DNA from: an uncultured Clostridia bacterium
GTDB lineage: Bacteria; Bacillota; Clostridia; Oscillospirales; CAG-272
Assembly (NCBI GenBank): GCA_947367285.1
Contig: CANBDB010000018.1
Span: forward strand, 1-17,033
DNA length: 17,033 nt
Direction: 5' to 3'
Position 1 is the stretch's first letter; every line of letters begins with the position of its first letter. Under the pieces are notes generated by a model. It saw nothing but the letters and a program-made list of their open reading frames with translations. It ran no database searches and had not been told where the DNA came from. The translations under genes and the position numbers were made by a program. Shown in pieces: positions 1-6,953 of the stretch.

Positions 1-346
1 CATACTTGATTTTTATATATGGATAAAGCACGAATTTAGCCACAGCCGTTATGACATTATGGCGACGGCTGAGCCATTTTTGTTTCTTTTTCTTCATATT
101 TTCTTTCATAAAAATTCAATATTAATCAATATATATTCCAACAAGCAGAGGCATATGCCCCGCTTTTTTATCATTCAACGAACCAAATTTAAGTTAATTT
201 ATACCACAAATAGCACCATAGGTTAAGTTCGTATGGATTTTTTTGGCAATAGTATACAAATTAGCAACCATTTATTTGTATTTTATTCATAATCAAGTGA
301 ATATTATGAATATTTTCGTTATTTTACACAAATTTTATTTTTTGTG
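1..346. other. AT-rich noncoding region upstream of the abrB-like gene
   Basis: No convincing gene is seen. One plus-strand frame stays open from position 2 to about 223, but it runs through a terminator hairpin, is rich in Phe/Ile/Lys as random AT-rich DNA would be, and resembles no family. The stretch holds an inverted repeat CAGCCGT/ACGGCTG (43-49 and 65-71, 15-nt loop) followed 4 nt later by five T, and a better terminator at 143-169. Together these suggest the 3' end of a plus-strand gene outside the window. Positions 170-346 are simple AT-rich DNA leading into the promoter at 347. Confidence 0.6.
143..169 (+). terminator. Rho-independent terminator of a gene left of the window
   Basis: The dyad AAGC...GCTT encloses GGC-ATAT-GCC with small bulges (AGA on one side, CC on the other) and is followed by six T at 164-169. 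The T-tract lies on the plus strand, so it would end a transcript entering from the left of the window. The stem is imperfect, so confidence is moderate. Confidence 0.5.
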
Positions 347-375
347 TTGACAATCAACCTCTTTTTAGATATAAT
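347..375 (+). promoter_or_regulatory. Consensus sigma-A promoter of the abrB-like gene
   Basis: A perfect -35 box TTGACA (347-352) and a perfect -10 box TATAAT (370-375) are separated by exactly 17 nt, the optimal spacing for the housekeeping sigma factor. Transcription should begin near 382 and give a leader of about 70 nt before the ATG at 452. The leader has only a small hairpin (TGCCG/CGGCA) ahead of the ribosome binding site. A full consensus match suggests strong transcription unless it is repressed. Confidence 0.9.
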
Positions 376-451
376 GACATAGCCGAGGAAAATGCCGTAT
401 TTCCCGGCAACACCCCGTCCGCGTGGACAAAATAATCAAAGGAGTAACATA

Positions 452-703
452 ATGAAATCCACAGGTATCACAAGGCCCGTTGACATACTTGGTAGAGTGG
501 TAATCCCCATGGAAATCCGCGAAAACCTTGGTATCAACGCAAAAGATCTTCTTGAAATTTACGTTGAGGGAAACAAAATAGTTCTCACCAAGCACAATGA
601 TTCTTGCCTCTTCTGTTCCACAGAAGACGATCTCGTTAACTTTGATGGTCACAAGATCTGCAAGAGCTGCCTTGCAAAGCTCGCAAAGTTTAATGAAGCT
701 TAA
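452..703 (+). CDS. AbrB/MazE/SpoVT-family DNA-binding regulator with zinc-knuckle tail
   Basis: An 83-residue transition-state-type regulator. Residues 1-47 match the N-terminal swapped-hairpin DNA-binding domain of Bacillus AbrB: MKSTGI start, the DxLGRVVIP core at 11-19, then EIR and a KDLLEIYV strand. Known AbrB proteins act as dimers or tetramers on AT-rich promoters. In place of the Bacillus C-terminal multimerisation domain there is a four-cysteine module (C52, C55, C70, C73; CxxC-x14-CxxC) that probably binds zinc; this tail is common in clostridial homologues. The ATG at 452 is chosen because AAAGGAG (438-444) lies 7 nt upstream and the homology begins there; an in-frame ATG at 392 lacks both. 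The gene has its own strong promoter and converges on rplQ. Family is certain; targets are unknown. Confidence 0.9.
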   Translation: MKSTGITRPVDILGRVVIPMEIRENLGINAKDLLEIYVEGNKIVLTKHNDSCLFCSTEDDLVNFDGHKICKSCLAKLAKFNEA

Positions 704-713
704 TAATTGAATA

Positions 714-752
714 AGAAAAAAACGCCTCAAGCATTCGCTTGAGGCGTTATGT
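714..752. terminator. Bidirectional terminator between abrB-like gene and rplQ
   Basis: A perfect 12-bp stem (721-732 with 737-748) has a 4-nt loop. On the minus strand it is followed by seven T (complement of 716-722), a textbook intrinsic terminator 30 nt past the rplQ stop and so the end of the superoperon. On the plus strand the following run is weaker (ATGTTTT), but the hairpin also lies 17 nt past the abrB-like stop and probably serves both genes. Confidence 0.92.
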
Positions 753-778
753 TTTATATTGCTAATTGCGGTATCAAA

Positions 779-1120
779 TTAGTCAACCAATTTGATGATT
801 GCCATCTCAGCTCCGTCACCACGGCGGGGACCAAGCTTGTAAATCTGAGTGTAACCTCCGTTACGACCTTCATATTTAGGAGCAATCTCATTGAACACTT
901 TAGTAACAACATCTTCCTTTGTGATGTAGGAAAGAGCAGCACGGCGGCTAGCAAGAGTGTTTTTCTTACCAAGTGTGATCATTTTCTCTGCAACAGAACG
1001 AACTTCTTTAGCTCTTGTGAGAGTTGTTTCTACAGAGCCATTTTCAAGAAGGTATGTTACAAGACCGCGAAGCATTGCATTTCTATGAGCAGTAGTTCTG
1101 CCAAGCTTTCTGTTAAGCAT
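779..1120 (-). CDS. rplQ: 50S ribosomal protein L17 (bL17)
   Basis: A 113-residue protein, the usual short bacterial L17 length. The N-terminus has the family's LGRTTAHRNAMLRGL segment (residues 6-20) and the C-terminus has the conserved YTQIYKLGPRRGD block (90-102). L17 sits near the exit of the 50S peptide tunnel and helps large-subunit assembly. It is the last gene of the alpha block, starting 43 nt after rpoA with an AAAGGAGG site just upstream and stopping at TAA 30 nt before the terminator hairpin. This rpoA-rplQ end is the standard bacterial arrangement. Confidence 0.98.
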   Translation of the reverse strand: MLNRKLGRTTAHRNAMLRGLVTYLLENGSVETTLTRAKEVRSVAEKMITLGKKNTLASRRAALSYITKEDVVTKVFNEIAPKYEGRNGGYTQIYKLGPRRGDGAEMAIIKLVD

Positions 1121-1163
1121 CGCTTTATTTCCTCCTTTTGATTAATAAATCTAACTTTTAAAC

Positions 1164-2138
1164 TTAGTCTTCTTCCTTTTTGAGTGTGAGACCCAAGGAA
1201 GCGAGCTTTTGGATTACTTCCTCAAGCGACTTCTTACCAAGATTTCTGACCTTAATCATATCCTCTTCGGTACGGTTGGTCAAGTCTTCTACTGTGTCAA
1301 TGCCTGCGCGCTTCAAGCAGTTGAAGCTACGTACAGACATGTCAAGTTCCTCAATGGTCATCTCAAGAACCTTTTCTTTGATGGTTTCTTCTCTTTCAAC
1401 CATAATGCTTTCTCTCTTTGCCTGTTCGGACAAGTCCACAAACAAATTGAGATGCTCGTTGAGAATCTTGGCTCCGAGGGAAACCGCCTCTTTTGCGCAG
1501 ATTGTTCCGTTTGTTTCAATCTCAAGAGTGAGCTTGTCATAATCGGCAACTGTTCCTACGCGTGTGTTGTCAACAGTATACTTTACGTTGTATACGGGAG
1601 TGTAGATAGAATCTGTATAGATTGTTCCGATGGGTGCGGAAACGTTGGGACCAAGAAGAGATGTGTGAATCTGCTTGTTGCGTTCCTGAGATACGTAACC
1701 ACGTCCGTTATCGAATGTAAGTTCCATATAGAATCTTTCGCCCTCTGCAACTGTCGCAATGTGGTGTTCGGGATTGAGGATCTCAATATCTGTATCCTGC
1801 TTAATATCGCCTGCAGTTACTACCTGCTCACCAACTACGTCAATTACAACTGTCTTGGGAGAATTTGTGTGAAGCTTTGCAGTGATGCCCTTAACGTTAA
1901 GAACGATCTCTGTTACGTCTTCCTTAACACCTGTTACTGTGGAGAACTCGTGCAAAACGCCATCAATCTTGATGTTTGTTACTGCAACGCCGGGGAGAGA
2001 GCTGAGAAGCACTCTGCGAAGGGAGTTTCCAAGTGTTGTGCCGTATCCTCTTTCAAGAGGCTCTACGATAAACTTACCTTTTCTTCCGTCTTCACTTAAG
2101 TCAACTGTTGTAATATTAGGTTTCTCTATTTCAATCAT
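1164..2138 (-). CDS. rpoA: DNA-directed RNA polymerase subunit alpha
   Basis: A 324-residue alpha subunit, slightly longer than the Bacillus protein. The N-terminal domain (about 1-235) carries the dimerisation and assembly block GYGTTLGNSLRRVLLSSLPG (31-50), the platform on which beta and beta' assemble. A charged linker (about 237-257) leads to the C-terminal domain (258-320) with helix-hairpin-helix elements; R270 in SVRS and the NLGKKSLEEV segment (299-308) match the residues that bind UP elements and activators. An AAGGAGG site lies about 10 nt before the ATG. It follows rpsD after an unusually long 122-nt spacer with a hairpin, so its expression may be adjusted separately from the ribosomal proteins. 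Confidence 0.99.
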   Translation of the reverse strand: MIEIEKPNITTVDLSEDGRKGKFIVEPLERGYGTTLGNSLRRVLLSSLPGVAVTNIKIDGVLHEFSTVTGVKEDVTEIVLNVKGITAKLHTNSPKTVVIDVVGEQVVTAGDIKQDTDIEILNPEHHIATVAEGERFYMELTFDNGRGYVSQERNKQIHTSLLGPNVSAPIGTIYTDSIYTPVYNVKYTVDNTRVGTVADYDKLTLEIETNGTICAKEAVSLGAKILNEHLNLFVDLSEQAKRESIMVEREETIKEKVLEMTIEELDMSVRSFNCLKRAGIDTVEDLTNRTEEDMIKVRNLGKKSLEEVIQKLASLGLTLKKEED

Positions 2139-2226
2139 TCCAAATATTCCTCCTTAATAAATTTTCACTGTTTCGTACAGGGGACAAATTTTGACCGTTT
2201 TATATTGCCACCCGAAATTGCCAAGC

Positions 2227-2259
2227 AACCACGGGTACGACAAATACGGTACCCGGGTT
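2227..2259 (-). promoter_or_regulatory. Strong hairpin in the rpsD-rpoA spacer
   Basis: The RNA pairs AACC-CGGGUAC with GUACCCG-U-GGUU, 11 bp with one bulged U and a 10-nt loop, beginning 1 nt after the rpsD stop codon. No U-tract follows, so it is not an ordinary terminator. It could protect the 3' end of a processed upstream mRNA or bind a protein. A weak promoter-like pair (TTGCTT, 18 nt, TATAAA) follows it, so an internal rpoA promoter is possible but unproven. Confidence 0.5.
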
Positions 2260-2260
2260 A

Positions 2261-2887
2261 TTACTTGGAATAAAGTTCGACGATAAGCTGTTCCTCGAAG
2301 GGGAAGTCAATGTCTTCACGAGCAGGAAGTGTTACAACCTTTGCGCTCATGTTGTCCTTATTAACCTCAAGCCATTTGGGAGCAGTTTTTGTCTGTGCGC
2401 TCTCTACGAGTGCCTTGCACTTTTCAGAGTTTCTGAAGTTCTCACGTACTGTGATAACGTCGCCAGCCTTAACAAGGATGGAAGGAATGTTTACCTTCTT
2501 ACCGTTAAGCTCGATGTGCTCATGAAGAACGAGCTGACGAGCTTCCTTGTGGCTCTCTGCAAAGCCCATTCTGTAAACAACGTTGTCAAGTCTTCTTTCA
2601 AGCAAGCAAAGAAGGTTCTCACCTGTGATACCGGGCTTTCTAGCAGCCTCTACGTAGTAGTTCTTGAACTGCTTCTCAAGAACACCGTAGTATCTCTTTG
2701 CTGTCTGCTTCTCACGAAGCTGACGTCCGTATTCTCTAAGTTTCTTGTTATTAGCGCCATGCTGACCGGGAGCACTGTGTCTACGGTCAAGTGCGCACTT
2801 ACCTGATGTGCAACGCTCGCCCTTAAGGTAAAGCTTTTTACCTTCTCTACGGCAGAGCTTACATGCAGGACCTGTATATCTTGCCAT
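2261..2887 (-). CDS. rpsD: 30S ribosomal protein S4 (uS4), zinc-binding form
   Basis: A 208-residue primary 16S rRNA-binding protein that nucleates the 30S body; it is also a translational repressor in several bacteria. The N-terminus has four cysteines, C9, C12, C26 and C31, the zinc-binding C+ form. The S4 RNA-binding domain covers about residues 98-160 (RRLDNVVYRMGFA, then the KVNIPS loop), and the C-terminus ends in the usual FPFEEQLIVELYSK. In Bacillus rpsD is a separate gene with its own S4-responsive leader, whereas here it lies inside the alpha block between rpsK and rpoA, as in most other bacteria. A GGAGG site precedes the ATG. Confidence 0.98.
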   Translation of the reverse strand: MARYTGPACKLCRREGKKLYLKGERCTSGKCALDRRHSAPGQHGANNKKLREYGRQLREKQTAKRYYGVLEKQFKNYYVEAARKPGITGENLLCLLERRLDNVVYRMGFAESHKEARQLVLHEHIELNGKKVNIPSILVKAGDVITVRENFRNSEKCKALVESAQTKTAPKWLEVNKDNMSAKVVTLPAREDIDFPFEEQLIVELYSK

Positions 2888-2907
2888 TTTGTAAATCCTC
2901 CTCTGAA

Positions 2908-3297
2908 TTAAACTTTTCTGCGTTTAGGCGGTCTGCAACCGTTGTGAGGAATAGGAGTTACGTCCTTGATCATTGTGATCTGAAGACCAACTGTTTCCAA
3001 TGCACGAATTGCGGATTCACGTCCTGAACCGGGACCTTTTACAAACACTTCAACAGTCTTGAGTCCGTGTTCCATTGCTGCCTTACCAGCTGTCTCTGCT
3101 GCAGATTGAGCTGCGAAGGGAGTGGACTTTCTGGAGCCCTTGAAACCAAGCTCACCAGCGGACGCCCAAGAAATTGTATTTCCGTTAACGTCGGTGATGG
3201 TTACAATAGTATTGTTGAAAGTTGCACTGATATGAGCCGCGCCTTTTTCTATATTCTTACGTTCGCGGCGTTTTCTGACTACTTTTTTAACAGCCAT
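2908..3297 (-). CDS. rpsK: 30S ribosomal protein S11 (uS11)
   Basis: A 129-residue protein of standard length. It has the family's AAHISATFNNTIVTITD segment (20-36), the GxxGFKGSRKSTPFAAQ block (about 48-64) and the C-terminal IPHNGCRPPKRRKV tail (116-129) that contacts 16S rRNA. S11 sits on the 30S platform near the mRNA exit and the Shine-Dalgarno helix. It lies 14 nt after rpsM and 20 nt before rpsD, so it is co-transcribed and probably translationally coupled. Nothing unusual is seen. Confidence 0.98.
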   Translation of the reverse strand: MAVKKVVRKRRERKNIEKGAAHISATFNNTIVTITDVNGNTISWASAGELGFKGSRKSTPFAAQSAAETAGKAAMEHGLKTVEVFVKGPGSGRESAIRALETVGLQITMIKDVTPIPHNGCRPPKRRKV

Positions 3298-3311
3298 CTT
3301 ATGCTACTCCT

Positions 3312-3680
3312 TTATTTCTTCTTGTTAGCGATTGTCTTTGCAGGACCTTTGCGAGTTCTTGCATTTGTCTTTGTTCTCTGACCTCTAACGGGGAGACCTT
3401 TTCTATGTCTGATACCGCAGAAGCAGTTGATTTCGATCTTTCTCTTGATGTTCATAGCGACATCACGGCGAAGATCACCCTCTACTGTGTAGAAGTTTTC
3501 GATCTCATCACGAAGCTTTGCGATCTCTGCTTCAGTAAGATCCTTTGCACGAGTGTCGGGATTGATGCCTGTCTTTGCAAGAATGTCATTTGCACTCTTG
3601 CGGCCTATACCGTAAATGTAGGTAAGAGCGATTTCAATGCGTTTTGCATTTGGAATATCAACACCAGCTATACGAGCCAT
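3312..3680 (-). CDS. rpsM: 30S ribosomal protein S13 (uS13)
   Basis: A 122-residue head protein that contacts the P-site tRNA and bridges to the large subunit. The N-terminal MARIAGVDIP, the helix-two-turn-helix YIYGIGRKSA (21-30) and the basic tail GLPVRGQRTKTNARTRKGP (95-113) are typical. One difference stands out: where most bacterial S13 proteins read CYRGIRHR this one reads CFCGIRHR, so an arginine (often present at position 88) is a cysteine, with C86 two residues before it. It is the first gene of the alpha block, 47 nt after rpmJ, with a GAGGTG ribosome binding site. Confidence 0.98.
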   Translation of the reverse strand: MARIAGVDIPNAKRIEIALTYIYGIGRKSANDILAKTGINPDTRAKDLTEAEIAKLRDEIENFYTVEGDLRRDVAMNIKRKIEINCFCGIRHRKGLPVRGQRTKTNARTRKGPAKTIANKKK

Positions 3681-3727
3681 TTTATTTCACCTCTTTAATT
3701 CGGTTATTTTTAGTGTGTGGTTTGTGA

Positions 3728-3841
3728 TTAACCCTGTCTCTGTTTGTGCTTAGGGTTCTCACAGATTACCATGATTTTACCTTTTCTCTTGATGATCTTG
3801 CACTTTTCGCAGATCTTCTTTACGGATGGTTTAACTTTCAT
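3728..3841 (-). CDS. rpmJ: 50S ribosomal protein L36 (bL36), zinc-binding form
   Basis: A 37-residue protein. It begins MKVKPSVKKICEKCK and ends HKQRQG, as expected for L36. C11, C14, C27 and H32 form the known Cys3-His zinc site, so this is the C+ version. L36 binds 23S rRNA in the late-assembling core of the 50S subunit. The gene lies between infA and rpsM, its usual place. The upstream spacer is 96 nt and contains a hairpin, and the likely ribosome binding site (GAAAGGA) is about 11 nt from the ATG, which is far. Translation may therefore be weaker or controlled. Confidence 0.97.
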   Translation of the reverse strand: MKVKPSVKKICEKCKIIKRKGKIMVICENPKHKQRQG

Positions 3842-3894
3842 TGTACTACCATTCCTTTCTTTATATGGTTTTATTGTGGTTTTTTATGAGTCAC

Positions 3895-3918
3895 CCAACG
3901 GCTTATTTAAGCCGTCAG
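3895..3918 (-). promoter_or_regulatory. Hairpin in the infA-rpmJ spacer
   Basis: The RNA pairs ACGGCUU with AAGCCGU perfectly around an AAAU loop (3898-3915). Three further pairs at the base (one C-G and two G-U) extend it to 10 bp. The wobble pairs exist only in the minus-strand RNA, which favours a role in the operon transcript. It has no following U-run. It sits about 20 nt after the infA stop and may affect rpmJ expression or mRNA processing. Confidence 0.45.
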
Positions 3919-3937
3919 CTTTAATATTTTTTATCAA

Positions 3938-4156
3938 TTATTTCGCTCTCCAAGTGATACGTCCCTTATTAAGGTCGTAAACGGAAACTTCAATAGTTAC
4001 CTTATCACCGGGCAAAATTCTGATATAATTCATTCTGAGCTTTCCTGAAATATGAGCGTTTACAATGTGCCCATTAGGAAGCTGTACCTTGAAGGTTGCG
4101 TTGGGAAGTGCCTCAACTACTGTACCTTCAAATTCAATTACGTCATCCTTAGCCAT
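3938..4156 (-). CDS. infA: Translation initiation factor IF-1
   Basis: A 72-residue protein, the exact usual length. It is a single OB-fold: MAKDDVIEFEGTVVEALPNA at the start, the FKVQLPNGHIVNAHISGKLRMNYIRILPGDKV core and the ITWR end. IF-1 binds the 30S A site and helps IF-2 and IF-3 select initiator tRNA. It follows map after 24 nt with an AGGAGG site and precedes rpmJ, the common Firmicutes order. Many clostridia carry a small KOW-domain RNA-binding protein gene between map and infA; none is present here. Confidence 0.98.
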   Translation of the reverse strand: MAKDDVIEFEGTVVEALPNATFKVQLPNGHIVNAHISGKLRMNYIRILPGDKVTIEVSVYDLNKGRITWRAK

Positions 4157-4180
4157 GACTTTTCCTCCTGAAATATTTGC

Positions 4181-4942
4181 TTAGAAATCTTTATCAATTA
4201 AAGTGAGTATCTGAACTCCCTCGGGAGTGATTGCAATAGTATTTTCATAATGAGCTGAGATTTTTCCATCCGCAGTTTTCACCGTCCAGCCGTCAGGCAA
4301 CATAATAACCTTTGCCGTACCCAAGTTGATCATGGGCTCGATTGCAAGTGTCATTCCGTTGCAAAGGCGAAGACCGCGTCCTGCCGTGCCGTAGTTCGGC
4401 ACGTCGGGCTCTTCGTGAACGTTACGTCCAATGCCGTGTCCGATAAAATCTCTAACCACGCCGTATCCGTAAGGGCTCACCGACTCTGAGATTGCCGAGC
4501 CGATATCTCCGATACGGTTACCTGCGATAGCATTTTTCGCACCTGCAAAGAAGCTCTCGCGAGTAGCTCTTATGAGCTGCTCTGCCTCCTCACTTACCCT
4601 TCCAACCGGAATGGTTCGTGCGCTGTCGCCGTGGTAGCCATTAATACAGGCACCAACGTCGATCTTTACTATATCGCCCTCCTGCAAAAATCTTTTTGCA
4701 CTCGGTATGCCGTGGATTACTTCATCATTTATGCTAATGCATGCCGATCCCGGAAATCCGTTATAACCAAGGAACGAGGGCTTTGCGCCACATTTTTCGA
4801 TATACGCTCTTATCGCGTCATCAAGCTCCTTAGTACTGATACCGGGGCGAACGAGCTCACGGGCTACGAGCAATGTCTCGCCCGTGATTCGTCCTGCCTC
4901 TTTCATTGCATTAAGTTGCGCTGAATTTTTGACTTGAATCAT
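4181..4942 (-). CDS. map: Methionine aminopeptidase, type Ia
   Basis: A 253-residue dinuclear metallopeptidase that removes the initiator methionine from new proteins with small second residues. All five metal ligands of the pita-bread fold are visible: D95 (KIDVG), D106 (HGDSART), H169 (GHGIGR), E202 (AIEPM) and E233 (HYENT). The catalytic histidines H77 and H176 are also present. There is no N-terminal zinc-finger extension, so it is the short bacterial class. The ATG overlaps the adk stop as ATGA, which implies translational coupling; an AGAGG site lies inside the end of adk. Confidence 0.98.
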   Translation of the reverse strand: MIQVKNSAQLNAMKEAGRITGETLLVARELVRPGISTKELDDAIRAYIEKCGAKPSFLGYNGFPGSACISINDEVIHGIPSAKRFLQEGDIVKIDVGACINGYHGDSARTIPVGRVSEEAEQLIRATRESFFAGAKNAIAGNRIGDIGSAISESVSPYGYGVVRDFIGHGIGRNVHEEPDVPNYGTAGRGLRLCNGMTLAIEPMINLGTAKVIMLPDGWTVKTADGKISAHYENTIAITPEGVQILTLIDKDF

Positions 4943-5583
4943 ATTTTTTCAACCTCTGAAAGAGCTTCAAACACCAAAGCGGCAGTTTCTTCAACGCTCG
5001 CCTCGCTGCTCACGCACTTAAGGAGACCTCTTTCCTCGTAAAAGGCTTTGAGGGGCTCCGTCTGTTCGTGAAAGACCTCAAGTCTGTTTTTAACTGTTTC
5101 AGCCGCGTCGTCGCTTCTGATATAAAGCGGCGCGCCGCATTTGTCGCAAATATTTTCCGTCTTAGGCTTTCTATGCTCAATGTGATAGGACATACCGCAT
5201 TTTGAGCAAAGTCTGCGTCCGGCCATTCTTTCGATTATCACCTCGTCCGAGATCTCAAGCGAGAGCGCACAGTCGATATGGACACCCATCTCTTCAAGCG
5301 CTATTGCCTGTGATATTGAACGGGGAAAACCGTCAAGAATAAATCCGTTTTCGCAAGCCTTTGAGGAAAGTGTTTCCTTGATTATCGCGATCACTACCTC
5401 GTCGGGAACGAACTGTCCCGCTTCGATAAGGTCCTTCGCCTGATTGCCAAGCTCAGTACCCGATTTGATCGCTGCACGAAGGATCTGTCCGGTTGATACC
5501 GCAGGGATCCCCCATTTTTCTGATATTCTTTCGGATTGTGTGCCCTTACCCGCACCGGGAGCGCCCATCAAAATTAAATTCAT
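4939..5583 (-). CDS. adk: Adenylate kinase, long LID with four-cysteine zinc site
   Basis: A 214-residue cytosolic enzyme that interconverts ATP + AMP and 2 ADP. The P-loop is GAPGAGKGT (7-15) with K13. The LID domain carries C126, C129, C146 and C149 (CxxC-x16-CxxC), the structural zinc site common in Gram-positive enzymes. GFPR (85-88) is in the AMP-binding region. One key position differs: the usual STGD motif reads STGQ (30-33). The ATG at 5583 is chosen over the longer open frame because GGAGG lies 7 nt upstream and the P-loop then sits at its normal distance; the extra 36 residues would overlap secY. It is the only gene here with a TGA stop. Confidence 0.97.
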   Translation of the reverse strand: MNLILMGAPGAGKGTQSERISEKWGIPAVSTGQILRAAIKSGTELGNQAKDLIEAGQFVPDEVVIAIIKETLSSKACENGFILDGFPRSISQAIALEEMGVHIDCALSLEISDEVIIERMAGRRLCSKCGMSYHIEHRKPKTENICDKCGAPLYIRSDDAAETVKNRLEVFHEQTEPLKAFYEERGLLKCVSSEASVEETAALVFEALSEVEKI

Positions 5584-5617
5584 AAGAATTCCTCCGCAAA
5601 TAATTTCAGTCGGATGA

Positions 5618-6952
5618 TTAATCAAGGAATCCTTTGTAGTTACGCATTGTGATCTGAGCTTCGATATCTCTGAACGTTTCGATTGCAACACCTACAACGA
5701 TGAGCAATGAAGATCCTCCGAACGCAAGGCTTGCAAATGATCCACCGGAAATGATGTTAGCCACCATGGGAAGACCTGCAACCACGATAAGGAAGAATGC
5801 GCCTATCAAAGTGATACGGTTAAGAATCTTTGTAATGTATTCAGCGGTAGGTCTGCCGGTACGGATACCGGGAACAGCGCCACCGTTGTTCTTAATGTTG
5901 TTTGCTACTTCCATAGGATTGAAGGAGATCAATACGTAGAAGTAAGCAAAAGCTACGATCAATACAACGTAGAGAATTACGTAGATCCAGCTTTCCGGAC
6001 CAAGCCACTTTTCAACGAATACGCGGAAAGCGTTCTTTTCGTCGAAGAATGTAGCGATAGTCGCGGGAACGGAAACGATGGAGGAAGCGAAGATGATGGG
6101 CATAACGCCTGTCATGTTAAGCTTAATGGGAAGGTGTGTTCCCTGTCCACCGTACATCTTACGTCCAACTACTCTCTTTGCGTACTGAATGGGAATTCTT
6201 CTTTCGGAGTGTGTTACCCACACAACGAGAAGTACCATACCGAGAGAAACTGCTACGGAGATGACACCAAGAAGAATACCAACAACGAGGTTATCGTTGT
6301 AAACTACCATGCTCCACATCTGACCAAGAAGGCTGGGGATACGGCTGATGATGTTGAAGAACAAGATCATAGAAATACCGTTTCCGACACCCTTAGCGTC
6401 GATGAGCTCAGCGAGCCACATGATGATGGATGCGCCTGCTACGTAGGAAGCAATGATAACGAGTGTATTAACTGTTCCTGTAAAGCCATTAGAAGCCCAC
6501 ATGCCCTTCCATGTAATAGCTGTGCTATCAAGCCAGCCATTATTTGCAAGGAGTGCTGTGTAACCGTATGCTGTAACGAGTGCGATAGCAACTGTTACGA
6601 AACGAGTGTACTTCTGGATCTTCTTCTGTCCTTCTTCTCCCTCTTTAGCAAGCTTACCAAGTGAATTGGGGAATGCTACTGTGAGAAGCTGGATAACGAT
6701 TGAAGATGTGATATAGGGAGATACAGAAAGTGCAAAAAGTGTTGCTTGTGACAAAGCTCCACCGGAGAGGATACTCATATAACCGAATATCGTTCCACCG
6801 TAAGCGGAGTTAAAGCTGGAAAGAATTCCCTGAGATACATAGGGTACGGGAATTGCAGAACCAACACGATATAAGAGGATTATAAGCAATGTGAAGAGGA
6901 TTTTGTTCTGGATTTCCTGAACATTCCAAGCGTTCTTCAACGTCTTAAACAT
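5618..6952 (-). CDS. secY: Protein translocase channel subunit SecY
   Basis: A 444-residue integral membrane protein with about ten hydrophobic segments, the pore of the Sec export pathway. Recognisable landmarks are the first segment after a short cytosolic helix (about 18-38), the plug region after it, the DAKGVGNGISMILFF signature, the cytosolic RRIPIQYAKRVVGRKMYGG loop that contacts SecA and the ribosome, and the second loop PGIRTGRPTAEYI. It starts 1 nt after the rplO stop and takes its ribosome binding site (GAGGTGG) from inside rplO, so the two genes are coupled. adk follows after 34 nt. Nothing is missing. Confidence 0.99.
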   Translation of the reverse strand: MFKTLKNAWNVQEIQNKILFTLLIILLYRVGSAIPVPYVSQGILSSFNSAYGGTIFGYMSILSGGALSQATLFALSVSPYITSSIVIQLLTVAFPNSLGKLAKEGEEGQKKIQKYTRFVTVAIALVTAYGYTALLANNGWLDSTAITWKGMWASNGFTGTVNTLVIIASYVAGASIIMWLAELIDAKGVGNGISMILFFNIISRIPSLLGQMWSMVVYNDNLVVGILLGVISVAVSLGMVLLVVWVTHSERRIPIQYAKRVVGRKMYGGQGTHLPIKLNMTGVMPIIFASSIVSVPATIATFFDEKNAFRVFVEKWLGPESWIYVILYVVLIVAFAYFYVLISFNPMEVANNIKNNGGAVPGIRTGRPTAEYITKILNRITLIGAFFLIVVAGLPMVANIISGGSFASLAFGGSSLLIVVGVAIETFRDIEAQITMRNYKGFLD

Positions 6953-6953
6953 C

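Noticed and set aside
2..223. An open frame entering from the left edge on the plus strand
   Set aside because: It crosses a terminator hairpin at 143-169 and has the composition of random AT-rich DNA.
1209..2099. A long plus-strand open frame (296 codons) opposite rpoA, and similar ones opposite other genes (for example 15346-16140 and 12058-12846)
   Set aside because: These are cysteine-, valine- and leucine-rich shadows of the real genes, caused by codon bias on the opposite strand. They lack ribosome binding sites and known domains.
5584..5691. An upstream in-frame start that would extend adenylate kinase by 36 residues
   Set aside because: It would overlap secY, lacks a ribosome binding site, and would move the P-loop away from its normal N-terminal place.
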